Below, piece by piece: positions 41,086-50,539 of a stretch of DNA of 54,944 nt (positions within the stretch are counted from its first letter, which is position 1; every line of letters begins with the position of its first letter). Both the position numbers and the translations under genes were made by a program. A model generated the notes under the pieces. The model worked only from the letters and a program-made list of their open reading frames with translations. It was not told the DNA's origin and made no database searches. Where the stretch lies: assembly GCF_900290275.1 (NCBI RefSeq), contig NZ_LT985324.1:1126451-1181394 (forward strand), in the 5' to 3' direction. This DNA comes from Prevotella merdae (lineage in GTDB: Bacteria > Bacteroidota > Bacteroidia > Bacteroidales > Bacteroidaceae).

Positions 41086-42084
41086 TTAAGGAATTCTACG
41101 TAACACTGTGAGTTTGAGCATTATCTCCATAAGCAGCAACACAAAAGCAGCAATGGCAAACGGCTGATAGGCCTCGTATCGCTTTGAGAATCGCTTTACA
41201 TCCATCTTTGTCTTTTCGAGCACATCGATGTCCTTGTATATCTGCTTCAACTCGCTGTTGTTTGTTGCACGATAGGCATTGCCGTTAGTGGTAGATGCTA
41301 TATTGGCAAGTGTCTTGGTATCTATCTCTACAGGCATGTTCACATATTGCACACCACCTGCCACCGGCACAGGATAAGGCGCAACCTTGTTTGTACCTAC
41401 GGCAATGGTGTAGACACGTATGCCCATGCTCTTTGCTATCTCCGCGCTGGTCATTGGCGATATGTCGCCCATGTTGTTGCTACCGTCGGTAAGAAGAATT
41501 ATCACCTTGCTCTTTGCCTTCGAGTCCTTAAGTCTCGACACGGCATTTGCCAATCCCATGCCTATTGCCGTACCGTCCGAGATAATGCCACGAGCAGCTA
41601 TGTCTGTACGCACGCCACCCAACAGACTAAGCAGGGATGCGTGGTCGGTTGTCATAGGACATTGTGTGAACGACTCGCCTGCAAAGATTGTTAGTCCGAT
41701 GTTGTCGTTAGGACGGCCCGATATAAACTCGGCAGCCACATTCTTTGCAGCCTCAAGACGGTTAGGCTTCAGGTCCTCGGCAAGCATAGACGTAGACACG
41801 TCCATAGCAAGCATGATGTCGATGCCCTCTACCGACTTGCTGTCCCAGGCATTATATGTCTGAGGACGTGCAAGCACACACACCACCATTGCAAAGCAAA
41901 GACAACGCAGCACCATAGGAGCATGTATTATACGTTGTCTCCAGCTGATGGGCGCATTGCGGTAAGCAGCAGTTGTGCTTACACGCATTGTTGGCTCGCT
42001 CTTCTTTTGGTACAGCAAATACCATATTATATAAGGTATAAGCAAGACGAGCAATATGAAATATTCTTTGTTAGCAAATTCCAT
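41086..42084 (-). CDS. batA: BatA, von Willebrand factor A membrane protein
   Basis: 332 residues. N-terminal helices (about 8-25 and 55-75) and a C-terminal helix (about 305-325) flank the VWA domain. The MIDAS motif is complete: MAMDVST-type site (AMDVSTSM), Thr in SDGTAIG and Asp in LLTDGSNN. In the Bacteroides aerotolerance operon BatA and BatB form membrane complexes with the TPR proteins. It starts 64 bp after the BatX-like gene. Confidence 0.92.
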   Translation of the reverse strand: MEFANKEYFILLVLLIPYIIWYLLYQKKSEPTMRVSTTAAYRNAPISWRQRIIHAPMVLRCLCFAMVVCVLARPQTYNAWDSKSVEGIDIMLAMDVSTSMLAEDLKPNRLEAAKNVAAEFISGRPNDNIGLTIFAGESFTQCPMTTDHASLLSLLGGVRTDIAARGIISDGTAIGMGLANAVSRLKDSKAKSKVIILLTDGSNNMGDISPMTSAEIAKSMGIRVYTIAVGTNKVAPYPVPVAGGVQYVNMPVEIDTKTLANIASTTNGNAYRATNNSELKQIYKDIDVLEKTKMDVKRFSKRYEAYQPFAIAAFVLLLMEIMLKLTVLRRIP

Positions 42085-42148
42085 TTTCTTATTCTACTTT
42101 CTATTCAAGTAAGCTTATATATCCTTCTGTAGCTCAAGCTATTGCATT

Positions 42149-43219
42149 CTATTCGAGCAGCAGATAAACATGATAGACAATATAACCCAACATACCTACA
42201 GCAACCACAGCAACCGACCACAAGAGCGTCTTGATTGTTATTCGGTTCTGGCGTGTCTTTGCCTCGTCCTCTGTAAGCTTAGGCACAATCTTCTCCTCGG
42301 TTGGAGCCTCGTCGCGCTTGGTCTGGTCGATAAAGTTGATGGCGTTTACAAGGTTCATGTCCTTCTCGTTAAGCAACGACGAATACTTGGCAAACTTCAC
42401 CAAGTCGGCTGTATTGAACAGTTCGCGCAACTCGTCTATCTTTGTATCGTCGCCCACGCTCTGTAGCTGCTCCAATATTTCCGAGCTTGTCATCTCCATT
42501 GCGTTAAAGCCGAAACGCTCGCGGATATACTTACGCAACGTGTCTGTAAGCAATGTATAGTATTGTTTCTGCTCGTCGGCTGTATCGAAATGCTCGGCCT
42601 TAAGTCGGTCTATCTCTGAAAGGGCCCTCTGGTGTGCCGGTATTTTCTTCACTACACGTATGCGTGTGACGATAGGTTTGTTCTGCTTGAGTCGCAGCAC
42701 AAGATAGCCGAAACCAAGCACAAGCAGCATCAGCACAATACCCATCCAGAACAGCGGGCTCCACTCTGCCCATAAAAACGGATTGTCCTGAACATCTTTA
42801 GGGGGATAAAAATGCTCAGGATGCAAAGTGTCGACATCGCAAGTAATCACCTTCAATGCCAACTGGTTTGATGCATATGATTTGCCGTCGACCTTTACCT
42901 TCAAGCCTGGAATGGCATAAAGATGCTCGTCGAAACTTGTAAGTGTGAATGTCTTGCTGACGCGCATCATTCCGTCAACATCAGACGTATCGGCCTTTGT
43001 GTCGTCCAACACCTCAACACCTGGCACAATATACTGTGTGCGTTTGAAGTGCGGAAACACCACCTTTGCACCCTTGCGTGCTGTAACGTCTACCGTCATA
43101 CGTGTCTGCTGTCCGATGAGAATAGTCATGGTATCTATCTTCGACACCACGCTCACCGACTGAGCGTGTCCTACGCCCACAGCCAACGACAATATAGCAG
43201 AAATTAATATATGTTTCAT
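42149..43219 (-). CDS. Bat-operon exported membrane protein (BatX-like position)
   Basis: 356 residues from the ATG at 43219 (MKHILISAILSLAVGVGHA, signal peptide); a TTG two codons upstream is less likely. An N-terminal beta-rich domain (about 20-165) precedes one strong membrane helix (WMGIVLMLLVLGFGYLVLRL, about 180). A cytosolic helical segment follows, with LTDTLRKYIRERFGFNAMEMTSSEI, and a last membrane helix (about 332-352). This layout and its place between the DUF58 gene and batA are standard in Bacteroidetes. The function is unknown; it resembles BatD in having a periplasmic beta domain and a cytosolic tail. Confidence 0.8.
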   Translation of the reverse strand: MKHILISAILSLAVGVGHAQSVSVVSKIDTMTILIGQQTRMTVDVTARKGAKVVFPHFKRTQYIVPGVEVLDDTKADTSDVDGMMRVSKTFTLTSFDEHLYAIPGLKVKVDGKSYASNQLALKVITCDVDTLHPEHFYPPKDVQDNPFLWAEWSPLFWMGIVLMLLVLGFGYLVLRLKQNKPIVTRIRVVKKIPAHQRALSEIDRLKAEHFDTADEQKQYYTLLTDTLRKYIRERFGFNAMEMTSSEILEQLQSVGDDTKIDELRELFNTADLVKFAKYSSLLNEKDMNLVNAINFIDQTKRDEAPTEEKIVPKLTEDEAKTRQNRITIKTLLWSVAVVAVGMLGYIVYHVYLLLE

Positions 43220-43276
43220 ATTCAATAACTTGTTTTAGACAGCCCCTTAGTCCAAGGAGCTTCTCTACACTCAGCC

Positions 43277-44146
43277 TCAACCTCTCGAGGCAAAGAGCAT
43301 CATCATGGCCTTAACGTAGTCCTCGTCGGTTGCTACCGACACCCAGTCTACCTTAGAGCGCGAGAAAGTGTCACGCAGCATGCTTTCGTGCTCAATCCAA
43401 TGGCGTGCATGTGCCTGACGCACACGCTTGCTGCTTGTGTCAATATACATCTCATGTCCTGTCTCGGCATCTGCTATCTTCATAAGCCCTACGTCCGGCA
43501 ACTGCTTTGCCCAACGGTCGTACACCTGAATAGCCATAACATCATGCTTGTTGTTGGCTATCTGCATCTGACGCGTAAAGTCGTGCCTGTCGTAGAAGTC
43601 GCTTAGAACAAACGCTGTTGTGCGTCGTTTCATCATACGTGTGAAGAAAGCCACGGCCTCGCCTATGTCGGTATTGTGGCTAACGGGATGAAAGTCGAGC
43701 ATCTCGCGTATGATATAGAGAATGTGCCTGCGTCCCTTCTTGGGCGGAATGTACTTCTCGATACGGTCGGAAAAGAAGATAACACCAATCTTGTCGTTGT
43801 TCTGAATAGCGCTGAAGGCTATTGTTGCCGCCATTTCCACAGCCATGTCAGACTTCATGCACTTGCGTGTGCCGAAGTCCAAAGAGCCGGAAACATCGAT
43901 GAGGAGCATAACAGTAAGCTCACGCTCCTCCTCGAACACCTTGACATATGGTTTGCGGAAACGTGCCGTGACATTCCAGTCGATATCTCGCACATCATCG
44001 CCAAACTGATACTCGCGCACCTCGGCAAAAGCCATACCCCTACCCTTGAAGGCCGAGTGATACTGTCCGGCAAATATGTTCTGGCTCAGTCCACGTGTCT
44101 TTATCTCTATCTTGCGAACCTTTTTTAATATCTCTGACGTTTCCAT
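43277..44146 (-). CDS. DUF58-domain protein of the Bat operon
   Basis: 289 residues. DUF58 core: SAFKGRGMAFAEVREYQFGDD, the signature DVRDIDWNVTAR, and a VWA-like LLIDVSGSLDFGT. There is no membrane segment, so it is probably a soluble partner of the MoxR ATPase, as in other MoxR-DUF58-VWA clusters. It starts 20 bp after moxR. Confidence 0.92.
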   Translation of the reverse strand: METSEILKKVRKIEIKTRGLSQNIFAGQYHSAFKGRGMAFAEVREYQFGDDVRDIDWNVTARFRKPYVKVFEEERELTVMLLIDVSGSLDFGTRKCMKSDMAVEMAATIAFSAIQNNDKIGVIFFSDRIEKYIPPKKGRRHILYIIREMLDFHPVSHNTDIGEAVAFFTRMMKRRTTAFVLSDFYDRHDFTRQMQIANNKHDVMAIQVYDRWAKQLPDVGLMKIADAETGHEMYIDTSSKRVRQAHARHWIEHESMLRDTFSRSKVDWVSVATDEDYVKAMMMLFASRG

Positions 44147-44166
44147 GTCACTTGTCTATCTAATCA

Positions 44167-45162
44167 TTAAGGCACTTCTACCTTATTAACAATCTTCGAA
44201 ATGATTTCTTCGCTGGTAATGTTGCTTGCCTCTGCCTCGTACGAGAGTCCAATACGATGACGCATAACATCATGCACTACGGCACGCACATCCTCTGGCA
44301 CAACATATCCGCGACGCTTGATAAAGGCGTAGGCGCGTGCTGCCTTGGCAAGCGAGATACTTGCACGTGGCGAACCGCCAAATGTTATAAGGTCCTTAAG
44401 CTCTGCAAGGCCGTACTTCTCAGGATAGCGGGTTGCAAACACAATGTCGGCAATATACTGTTCTATCTTCTCGTCGATATAAACCTCCTCTACAACGGCA
44501 CGTGCCTTGAGTATCTCCTCGGCTGTAGTTACCGGCAACACCTTCTTATGCTCGCCCTTGATGTTCTGGCGTATAATCAGCTTCTCCTCCTCAAGTGTTG
44601 GATAGCCTATCACAACCTTAAGCATAAAACGGTCTACCTGTGCCTCTGGCAGCTGATAGGTTCCTTCCTGCTCTATTGGGTTCTGTGTTGCCATCACGAG
44701 GAATGGTGTAGGCAGAGGGAATGTCTGCTCGCCGATAGTTACCTGATGCTCCTGCATAGCCTCGAGCAACGCACTCTGCACCTTTGCCGGAGCACGGTTT
44801 ATCTCGTCTGCCAATACAAAGTTGGCAAATACCGGACCCTTCTTTACATGGAAGTTCTCGTCCTTCTGCGAGTAAACAAGCGTACCCACAACGTCGGCAG
44901 GAAGAAGGTCTGGAGTAAACTGTATGCGGCTGTAATCGGCGTCAATAAGCTGTGATAGTGTTTTTATGGCAAGTGTCTTGGCCAAACCAGGCACACCCTC
45001 AAGCAATATATGACCATCGCTCAATAGAGAGATGAGCAACGACTCTACAAGATGTTTCTGTCCTACAATAACTTGGTTCATACCAGTCACCAGGTTGGTG
45101 ACAAAGCTACTTTGCTGTTCAATTCGCGCGTTAAGCTGGCGAATATCAATAGATTCTGACAT
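44167..45162 (-). CDS. MoxR-family AAA+ ATPase
   Basis: 331 residues from the ATG at 45162 (MSESIDIRQLNAR); the longer frame would begin in the promoter. AAA+ motifs: Walker A LEGVPGLAKT (about 57), Walker B FVLADEINRAPAKVQSALLEAMQE (about 110), sensor 1 ATQNPIEQEGTY and the C-terminal lid with ISLAKAARAYAF. MoxR proteins act as chaperone-like partners of VWA proteins, here BatA/BatB and DUF58. It is the first gene of the Bat operon. Confidence 0.95.
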   Translation of the reverse strand: MSESIDIRQLNARIEQQSSFVTNLVTGMNQVIVGQKHLVESLLISLLSDGHILLEGVPGLAKTLAIKTLSQLIDADYSRIQFTPDLLPADVVGTLVYSQKDENFHVKKGPVFANFVLADEINRAPAKVQSALLEAMQEHQVTIGEQTFPLPTPFLVMATQNPIEQEGTYQLPEAQVDRFMLKVVIGYPTLEEEKLIIRQNIKGEHKKVLPVTTAEEILKARAVVEEVYIDEKIEQYIADIVFATRYPEKYGLAELKDLITFGGSPRASISLAKAARAYAFIKRRGYVVPEDVRAVVHDVMRHRIGLSYEAEASNITSEEIISKIVNKVEVP

Positions 45163-45208
45163 ATTTATATTTTTTAAAATACGTGTTTTGTTTTCTATCT
45201 TTTTACGC

Positions 45209-45260
45209 ATGCAGCCACAAAGCTGTATAAAGTGTGGCTGCATAACGATGCGCAAAATTA
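45209..45260 (-). promoter_or_regulatory. moxR/bat promoter with a hairpin at the transcript start
   Basis: TAATTTTG on the minus strand (45260-45253) is the -7 box. Nine bases later begins a perfect 11-bp stem, ATGCAGCCACA / TGTGGCTGCAT (45243-45233 with 45219-45209), with a 13-nt loop. The transcript should therefore start a few nt before this hairpin. It has no T-run, so it is not a terminator; a 5-prime stability element or protein site is possible. Confidence 0.55.
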
Positions 45261-45337
45261 CAGAATTATTATTTCAGAGGCGAAATCTACTGTCTAAAAT
45301 ATATTAAAATGTCACAATTTCTTACTTACCCGTAGTA

Positions 45338-45916
45338 TTATTCGGTAAAATCCAAGCCAAAATGCGTGGTCAGTTCCTCGTAGACACGCTGAACCGGAAA
45401 TCCCATTACGTTATAATAGCTGCCGCTGAGTGCCGTCACACCTATGTATCCTATCCATTCCTGAATGCCATAGGCGCCTGCCTTGTCATAAGGCTTGTAC
45501 TTGTCTACATAATAGTTTATCTCGGCGTCGGACAGTTGTTTGAAGGTTACGTCTGTTGTTACCGAAAAACGGCGTTGCTCCTTGCTTGTTGTCAGGCACA
45601 CACCTGTTACAACCTGGTGGGTCTTGCCACTCAGTTCGCGCAGCATTCCGCATGCGTCTGCCGCATCGGCTGGCTTGCCCAGAATGTCCCTACCTACTAT
45701 TACAACCGTGTCGGCTGTTATCAGCAGTTCGTCGTCCTTTACGGTGTAGGCGGCTGCCTTTTCGGCTGCTATATATTCGGCTACGTCGGTTGCGGGCAGA
45801 CTTTCTGGATACGATTCGTCCACACCTTTCAACACTTTCACCTCAAAGTCTACGCCCAGTCCACCAAGCAGTTCCTTGCGTCGTGGAGAGTTGCTTGCCA
45901 ATATTATCTTCATCAT
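45338..45916 (-). CDS. maf: Maf-family nucleotide pyrophosphatase
   Basis: 192 residues. Conserved motifs are LASNSPRRKELLGGLG with the phosphate-binding Ser/Arg, the catalytic ADTVV, the Gly-Lys region ILGKPADAADACGMLRELSGKTH, and YDKAGAYGIQEW. Maf proteins hydrolyse dTTP/UTP or modified nucleotides and affect septation. The start may be 45916 or 45913. It follows kdsC at a distance of 363 bp of repeats. Confidence 0.92.
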   Translation of the reverse strand: MMKIILASNSPRRKELLGGLGVDFEVKVLKGVDESYPESLPATDVAEYIAAEKAAAYTVKDDELLITADTVVIVGRDILGKPADAADACGMLRELSGKTHQVVTGVCLTTSKEQRRFSVTTDVTFKQLSDAEINYYVDKYKPYDKAGAYGIQEWIGYIGVTALSGSYYNVMGFPVQRVYEELTTHFGLDFTE

Positions 45917-45968
45917 ATTTTTAAGAAGTTAGAGAAATTAAAGAAGTTATAGGTTTTTAAGAAGTTAT

Positions 45969-46260
45969 AGAATTTAGAGAAGTTAGAGAAGTTAAAGCCA
46001 TATGCTTTATAGCTAAATATTCAGCAAAAAGGCTATTGGCTATCGCTCGGCTTTGCCGCTTGCCTTAGCAAGAACTTCTAGCGACCGTAGGGAGCGCTAA
46101 CTTCTTTAACTTCTGAATTCTATGAAATTAGAGAATTTAGAGAAGTTAAAGAAGTTAAAGCCATATGCTTTATAGCTGAATATTCAGCAAAAAGAGTAAT
46201 GGCTATAACTTCTAGCGACCGTAGGGAGCGTTAACTTCTTTAACTTCTGAATTCTATGAA
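45969..46260. repeat. Tandem imperfect duplication of a dispersed repeat
   Basis: Unit 1 (45969-46129) and unit 2 (46130-46260) share the blocks GAAGTTAAAGCCATATGCTT onwards and TAGCGACCGTAGGGAGCG onwards, each ending GAATTCTATGAA. Unit 1 has about 28 extra bases (from GCTCGGCTTTGCCGC). Bases 45980-46031 are identical to the reverse complement of 34618-34669. This fills most of the 363-bp gap between maf and kdsC; there is no gene in it. Confidence 0.85.
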
Positions 46261-46279
46261 CTTGCTAAAGTTCAGGAAG

Positions 46280-46798
46280 TTACCAGCCAAATGCGTCGCT
46301 ATTGTCCATCCATTTGCCCTGAGCCTTCAACACTTGCTCTATAATGTCGCGCCCCACTCCATATCCTCCGTTACGGTCGCTTATGTATCTACTCACGCTC
46401 TTCACCTCTACACAAGCGTCTTTCGGGCAGCATGCACACCCCACCTCGCGCATAATCTCGTAGTCGGGAATGTCGTCGCCTACATAAATCACCTCCTCGC
46501 TCTTCAGTCCGTACTTCTTAAGCAGTTCGCGATAAAACAACACTTTCTCCTTAACGCCCATGTACACATCCTCAACACCCAGTCCGGTGTATCGTTTGTT
46601 TACGGCCATTGTGTTGCCACCTGTTATGATGGCAATACGCAGCCCCTTCTTGCACGCAAGCTGAATGGCATAGCCGTCCTTGATATTTACCGTGCGCAAC
46701 GGTTCGCCATCAGACGACATGGTTATTGTTTCTGCCGACAACACGCCGTCCACATCAAAGAAAACGGCACGTATCTTTGTCAAATCATAATCTATCAT
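46280..46798 (-). CDS. kdsC: 3-deoxy-D-manno-octulosonate 8-phosphate phosphatase
   Basis: 172 residues. HAD-superfamily motifs: [13 protein letters not shown] with the nucleophile and acid Asp (DxD), ITGGNTMAV (motif II), the Lys in VKEKVLF, and [12 protein letters not shown] (motif III/IV). The short cap-less form and the sequence FDVDGVL..G are typical of KdsC, which makes Kdo for lipid A core. It starts 8 bp before the DUF2520 gene on the same strand. Confidence 0.9.
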   Translation of the reverse strand: MIDYDLTKIRAVFFDVDGVLSAETITMSSDGEPLRTVNIKDGYAIQLACKKGLRIAIITGGNTMAVNKRYTGLGVEDVYMGVKEKVLFYRELLKKYGLKSEEVIYVGDDIPDYEIMREVGCACCPKDACVEVKSVSRYISDRNGGYGVGRDIIEQVLKAQGKWMDNSDAFGW

Positions 46799-46806
46799 AC
46801 GTTTTT

Positions 46807-47577
46807 CTATTTTTTGCTGTTCATTATTATTTCCGACATCATCCGGTAAACCGCCTGCATGTCTGCATTATCCTTCAGCATGTCCATATGCCGGTTCATC
46901 ACGTTATGGTCGTTACGGGCTGCCGGACCTGTTTGAGTCTCTACTGGCGACATACTATGCAACTTGGCTGTAGTCTCGTCCACAAGTGGCAGCATAACAT
47001 CAAAATCCAACCCATGCTCTCTCAGTATGCGCTCTGCCATTGTGTAGCAAGCATTGGCAAAGTTGCATGCAAAGACAGCTGCCACATGCAGCCACTTGCG
47101 GTCCTTGCCTTCCAGCCTATGCACATTGTCCGACAAAGTGTTTGCAAGCTGCATTATAGCCTCGTAGGCCATTTGGTCAGAAGCTTCAACAAAACAAGGC
47201 ACCTTCTTGAAATCCAATGCTTTATCCTTGGAGAATGTCTGCATAGGATAAAGCACACCATAATGGTTGCATTCGCCCTCAAACAAGTCCATCGACATTG
47301 TTCCAGCAGTATGCACAAAAACCCCTTGCTTACAGTATCTGCACAAGTCTTTTATCACCCCTTCAAGGGCCTGGTCGGCCACAGATATGATGTATACGTC
47401 GGCATCAGTATCAATATCCTCAAATCGTGCAACAGCCTTGCTGCCCACCTCTTTGGCAAGTACAGCAGCCGTATCAGCATGTCTGCTCCATATCTGTACT
47501 GGAGCACAATTGTGTGCCGCAAGTGTCTTGGCTATATGAGTGGCCACGTTGCCAGCTCCTACAATAACTGTTTTCAT
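46807..47577 (-). CDS. Rossmann-fold DUF2520 protein
   Basis: 256 residues from the ATG at 47577 ([19 protein letters not shown]); an upstream Met at 47595 is possible but the Rossmann strand fixes the shorter start. The N-terminal half binds NAD(P) (GAGNVA), and the segment [15 protein letters not shown] resembles F420/NADP oxidoreductases. The C-terminal half is helical with [22 protein letters not shown], typical of DUF2520. The catalytic role is not known. It is first in a two-gene unit with kdsC. Confidence 0.85.
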   Translation of the reverse strand: MKTVIVGAGNVATHIAKTLAAHNCAPVQIWSRHADTAAVLAKEVGSKAVARFEDIDTDADVYIISVADQALEGVIKDLCRYCKQGVFVHTAGTMSMDLFEGECNHYGVLYPMQTFSKDKALDFKKVPCFVEASDQMAYEAIMQLANTLSDNVHRLEGKDRKWLHVAAVFACNFANACYTMAERILREHGLDFDVMLPLVDETTAKLHSMSPVETQTGPAARNDHNVMNRHMDMLKDNADMQAVYRMMSEIIMNSKK

Positions 47578-47639
47578 TTTCTCAATATGATTCATATATA
47601 AATAGGTGGTTGCAGAATCGCTCGCCTCTTCCACAATAT

Positions 47640-47870
47640 TATATTATTTAAGTTTCGCAAGCGAAAGAAGTTATCGGAATTTATCAGAAGATAACTCGCT
47701 TCGCTCGTGAAGTTAATGGACAAATGCCCAATTGTTTAAGCAATAAAGCTATTGTCCGTTAACTTCCTGAACGACCGAAGGGAGTGTTAACTTCTTTAAT
47801 ACCATTAACTTCTGAACTTGCGAAAGTTCAATTATTGAACTTGCTTAGGTTCAGTTACAAAGTTAATCAT
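47640..47870. repeat. Intergenic repeat-rich stretch
   Basis: Short palindromic words typical of this genome occur here: AGTTTCGCAAGCGAAAG near 47651, TAATGGACAA/TTGTCCGTTA (47714 and 47752), CGACCGAAGGGAG near 47773 and GAACTTGCGAAAGTTC near 47815. No coding signal is seen. Similar GAACTTGC-AAAGTTC words lie near 6975 and 46257. Confidence 0.6.
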
Positions 47871-47948
47871 AAAAACTGACATTGGCACATTTATTCACGC
47901 TTTTTGCAAAAACAACAGGCAGACTGCCGTTTTTTAAAAAAGTTTTGG

Positions 47949-47956
47949 TATTTTTG
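47949..47956 (+). promoter_or_regulatory. Promoter -7 box, leaderless spacing
   Basis: TATTTTTG lies 4 nt before the ATG at 47961 of the acetyltransferase gene. The longer frame that starts upstream at 47904 would begin before the promoter, so the ATG at 47961 is preferred. Confidence 0.6.
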
Positions 47957-47960
47957 CCGA

Positions 47961-48944
47961 ATGAAAGAAGAGGTAAGCATACGATTGATATCACACGAAT
48001 CAGATTTGCCCGACATTGCAAGCCATAATTTCTTTCATAGCGTTGACTTCTTTCGCATACTCGAAGCCACCCCTATGCAAGAACCCTGTATGGCTATAGC
48101 CGAGGACGGGACAGGGCATGTCGTGGCCCACATGTTGACCACAATATTCTTTCACAGGTCTCTGTTGCCGCCTGTAGTCTATCTGCATGGGCGCGTTTAT
48201 GGCGAGGGCGAATACAACGAGGGGATAGACAAGAACCTTATCTTCGGGCGCTTTCTCAATGCGGTAACGGCCCGGTTCAACAACCGCCTTTGTCTGTACA
48301 TCGAGTTTAGCCACCTTTCTAATAAGATGTTTGGCTACGAGGCGTTCAGAGCCAACGGCTACTTCCCCATATCGTGGCAAGAGATTCACAACTCATTGCA
48401 TAGCCTGCCACCTGCCGACCGCCTATCCAAGAAGGCTCGGCACAGAATAGACCGAGCCCAACAAAGTGGCTCTACAGCATGTGTGGCCCAAGCCTCAAGC
48501 AACGAACTGGCAGATGCAGCACGCTTGCTAAGGCGCCACTTCAGATTCAAGCCGCGCCGTACCGTGCCCAAGATAGAAGAGCTGCGCATGCTTGTCAAGT
48601 CTGGCCACAGCAAGGTGTTTGTAACCAAGCAAGGCACGAAGGTGGTTGCCACATGCGTGTGCATCTACTCCGAAGGCAATGCCTACATATGGTATCTTGC
48701 CTACAACAACAAGAGGCGCATGGCGCTATCGCCTATGTCGCACACAGTATGGACCGTACTCAACGACGCTCACAAGACAGGCTATCGGCACCTCTACTTC
48801 CTTGACGCCGGACTGCCTTTCGAGCACTCTTCCATGCGCGAGTTCATCTTAAGCTTCGGCGGAAAGCCTGTTACCAAATACCGTTGGTTCCGCACACCCT
48901 TTGCATGGCTCAATAGGCTCTTCAGCTGGATTTACAGCGAATAG
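47961..48944 (+). CDS. GNAT/FemAB-like acyltransferase
   Basis: 327 residues from the ATG at 47961 (MKEEVSIRLISHE). The layout is that of the FemAB-like double GNAT (Acetyltransf_6) family: FHSVDFFRILEATP near the N-terminus, WQEIHNSLHS, then LSKKARHRIDRAQQSG (like the K..R.KI.KA motif), a GNAT strand IWYLAYNNKRRMALSP, and HLYFLDAGLPFEHSSMREFILSFGG. Substrate unknown; relatives add amino acids or acyl groups to envelope molecules. It is a single gene ending in TAG. Confidence 0.75.
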   Translation: MKEEVSIRLISHESDLPDIASHNFFHSVDFFRILEATPMQEPCMAIAEDGTGHVVAHMLTTIFFHRSLLPPVVYLHGRVYGEGEYNEGIDKNLIFGRFLNAVTARFNNRLCLYIEFSHLSNKMFGYEAFRANGYFPISWQEIHNSLHSLPPADRLSKKARHRIDRAQQSGSTACVAQASSNELADAARLLRRHFRFKPRRTVPKIEELRMLVKSGHSKVFVTKQGTKVVATCVCIYSEGNAYIWYLAYNNKRRMALSPMSHTVWTVLNDAHKTGYRHLYFLDAGLPFEHSSMREFILSFGGKPVTKYRWFRTPFAWLNRLFSWIYSE

Positions 48945-49016
48945 ACAGGCAGAACATACGCTACATTTCGATTTTATCAACACGATATTTAACTTTAAAA
49001 AAAAATAATAGAAACG

Positions 49017-49589
49017 ATGAAAGCTCTTAGAGACAGAATTCTTAAAGACGGAAAATGCTACCCAGGCGGCATTCTTAAAGTAGACAAATTCATCAACCAC
49101 CAGATGGATCCTAATCTGATGAAGGACATCGCCGTTGAGTTTATACGCCGCTTTGCAAGCACCAAGGTGAACAAGATTCTAACGATAGAGGCCTCTGGCA
49201 TCGCCCCGGCTATCATGATGGGATTTCTAATGAACCTCCCCGTTGTCTTTGCCAAGAAAAAGAAGCCGAGCACGCTTGACAATATGTTGACAACTAAGGT
49301 TACATCGTTCACAAAGCAACGCGACTACGACGTTATCATCAGCAGCGACTATCTAACTGCCAACGACCACGTGCTCTTTATCGACGACTTCCTTGCCAAC
49401 GGCAATGCCGCAAAGGGCATCATCGACCTATGCCAGCAGGCTGGAGCTACACTCGAGGGCATGGGCTTCATCATAGAGAAGGCTTTCCAGGACGGCGGAC
49501 AATATCTGCGCGAACGTGGCGTGCGCGTAGAGTCGCTTGCCATCATCGAGTCGCTCGACAACTGCGAGATTAAGATTAAGGAACAGTAA
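49017..49589 (+). CDS. xpt: Xanthine phosphoribosyltransferase
   Basis: 190 residues, the usual length. [25 protein letters not shown] matches Xpt closely; ASGIAPAIM is the base/PRPP region, and the PRPP-binding loop is [14 protein letters not shown] (about 121-134). It converts xanthine and PRPP to XMP. The upstream region has only a near-consensus box (TAACTTTA near 48990) and no recognised purine riboswitch. The next gene starts 13 bp later, so it leads a transcript that includes the restriction-like genes. Confidence 0.94.
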   Translation: MKALRDRILKDGKCYPGGILKVDKFINHQMDPNLMKDIAVEFIRRFASTKVNKILTIEASGIAPAIMMGFLMNLPVVFAKKKKPSTLDNMLTTKVTSFTKQRDYDVIISSDYLTANDHVLFIDDFLANGNAAKGIIDLCQQAGATLEGMGFIIEKAFQDGGQYLRERGVRVESLAIIESLDNCEIKIKEQ

Positions 49590-49602
49590 ACCCTTTTAAG
49601 GC

Positions 49603-50520
49603 ATGGCCACTAAAAGACACAACAACCACATAGACGGCGTCGTACGCAACAATCCTCGCCTACTTGCCATCCTGCTTAGGGACCAGTCGTTAAGTGGTCA
49701 AGGCCTGTCTGCCAACATTTCTTGGGCAACCGACGATTATGGATACCCCCACTCTTCGCCTATACTTATAGAGCAAGTGTCGGGGGTAAATCGTGATATT
49801 ATACAGCCACGAGTCTACAAGCACGAGTCGCTGCAAACAGCGCGTGCCAAGGACCGTGGCGAGGTGTTTACGCCGGCATGGATTTGCAACGCACAAAACA
49901 ATCTGGTTGACCAGCATTGGTTTGGCTACAGCAACGTGTTCAATACCGAGATCACACTCGACAATGGTACCCACACATGGCAGACACGCCAAGAGAGGGT
50001 TGAGTTTCCCGAAGACAAGTCGTGGATGAAGTATGTGCGATGCCGACGCATGGAGATGGCTTGCGGCGAGGCTCCCTACCTTGCAAGCCGCTACGACACC
50101 ACTACTGGCGAGCACATCAGCATCGACAACCGCATCGGCATATTCGACCGCAAGATGCGCGTGGTGAACGAGAACACGCCCACACAGTCCACCAAGTTCA
50201 ACAAGCGACATTGGCTGCGCAAGGCCTACCAAGCCTTGCAGTCTGTCTATGGCTTCGACTGGCAGGGCGACAACGTGTTTCTGTCAAGAGAGACGTTGCT
50301 CATCAGTTTCTGCGAGTATTACATGGCACGCTGGGGGCGCATGCCTCACCTTTCGGCCATTGTTAAGGCGGCCGAGATAATAGCATGGAACATTTGGCAG
50401 ATGGACGGCACACGATTCACCATACCCGACACGGATAATTTGTGCACCATAATGGAATGGCACGGAACCGAACCACTTAAGGGCAAACAGATAATCTTCA
50501 AGCAACTTATAAAGAAATAA
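49603..50520 (+). CDS. Methyltransferase-like small subunit without NPPY
   Basis: 305 residues, of the kind usually labelled restriction endonuclease subunit M. Motif X-like GEVFTPAWICNAQNNLVD lies at about residues 86-103. A motif I-like SAM loop ACGEAPYLASRYD lies at about 153-165, followed by an acidic strand. YGFDWQGDNVFLSRETLL (about 216-233) resembles the post-motif helix of Eco57I-type methyltransferases. The catalytic [D/N]PP[Y/F] motif is absent anywhere. It could be a SAM-binding pseudo-methyltransferase that supports the large protein 19 bp downstream. Its end (WNIWQMDG, TNL-like EWHG) is typical of this subunit type. Confidence 0.75.
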   Translation: MATKRHNNHIDGVVRNNPRLLAILLRDQSLSGQGLSANISWATDDYGYPHSSPILIEQVSGVNRDIIQPRVYKHESLQTARAKDRGEVFTPAWICNAQNNLVDQHWFGYSNVFNTEITLDNGTHTWQTRQERVEFPEDKSWMKYVRCRRMEMACGEAPYLASRYDTTTGEHISIDNRIGIFDRKMRVVNENTPTQSTKFNKRHWLRKAYQALQSVYGFDWQGDNVFLSRETLLISFCEYYMARWGRMPHLSAIVKAAEIIAWNIWQMDGTRFTIPDTDNLCTIMEWHGTEPLKGKQIIFKQLIKK

Positions 50521-50539
50521 AAATCAGAATTTGATATAA

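Noticed and set aside
46726..47601. 291-residue plus-strand ORF
   Set aside because: Antisense to kdsC and the DUF2520 gene, His/Cys-rich in the manner of shadow frames.
48945..49016. Purine riboswitch before xpt
   Set aside because: The gap is only 72 bp, AT-rich and without the paired three-way junction needed.
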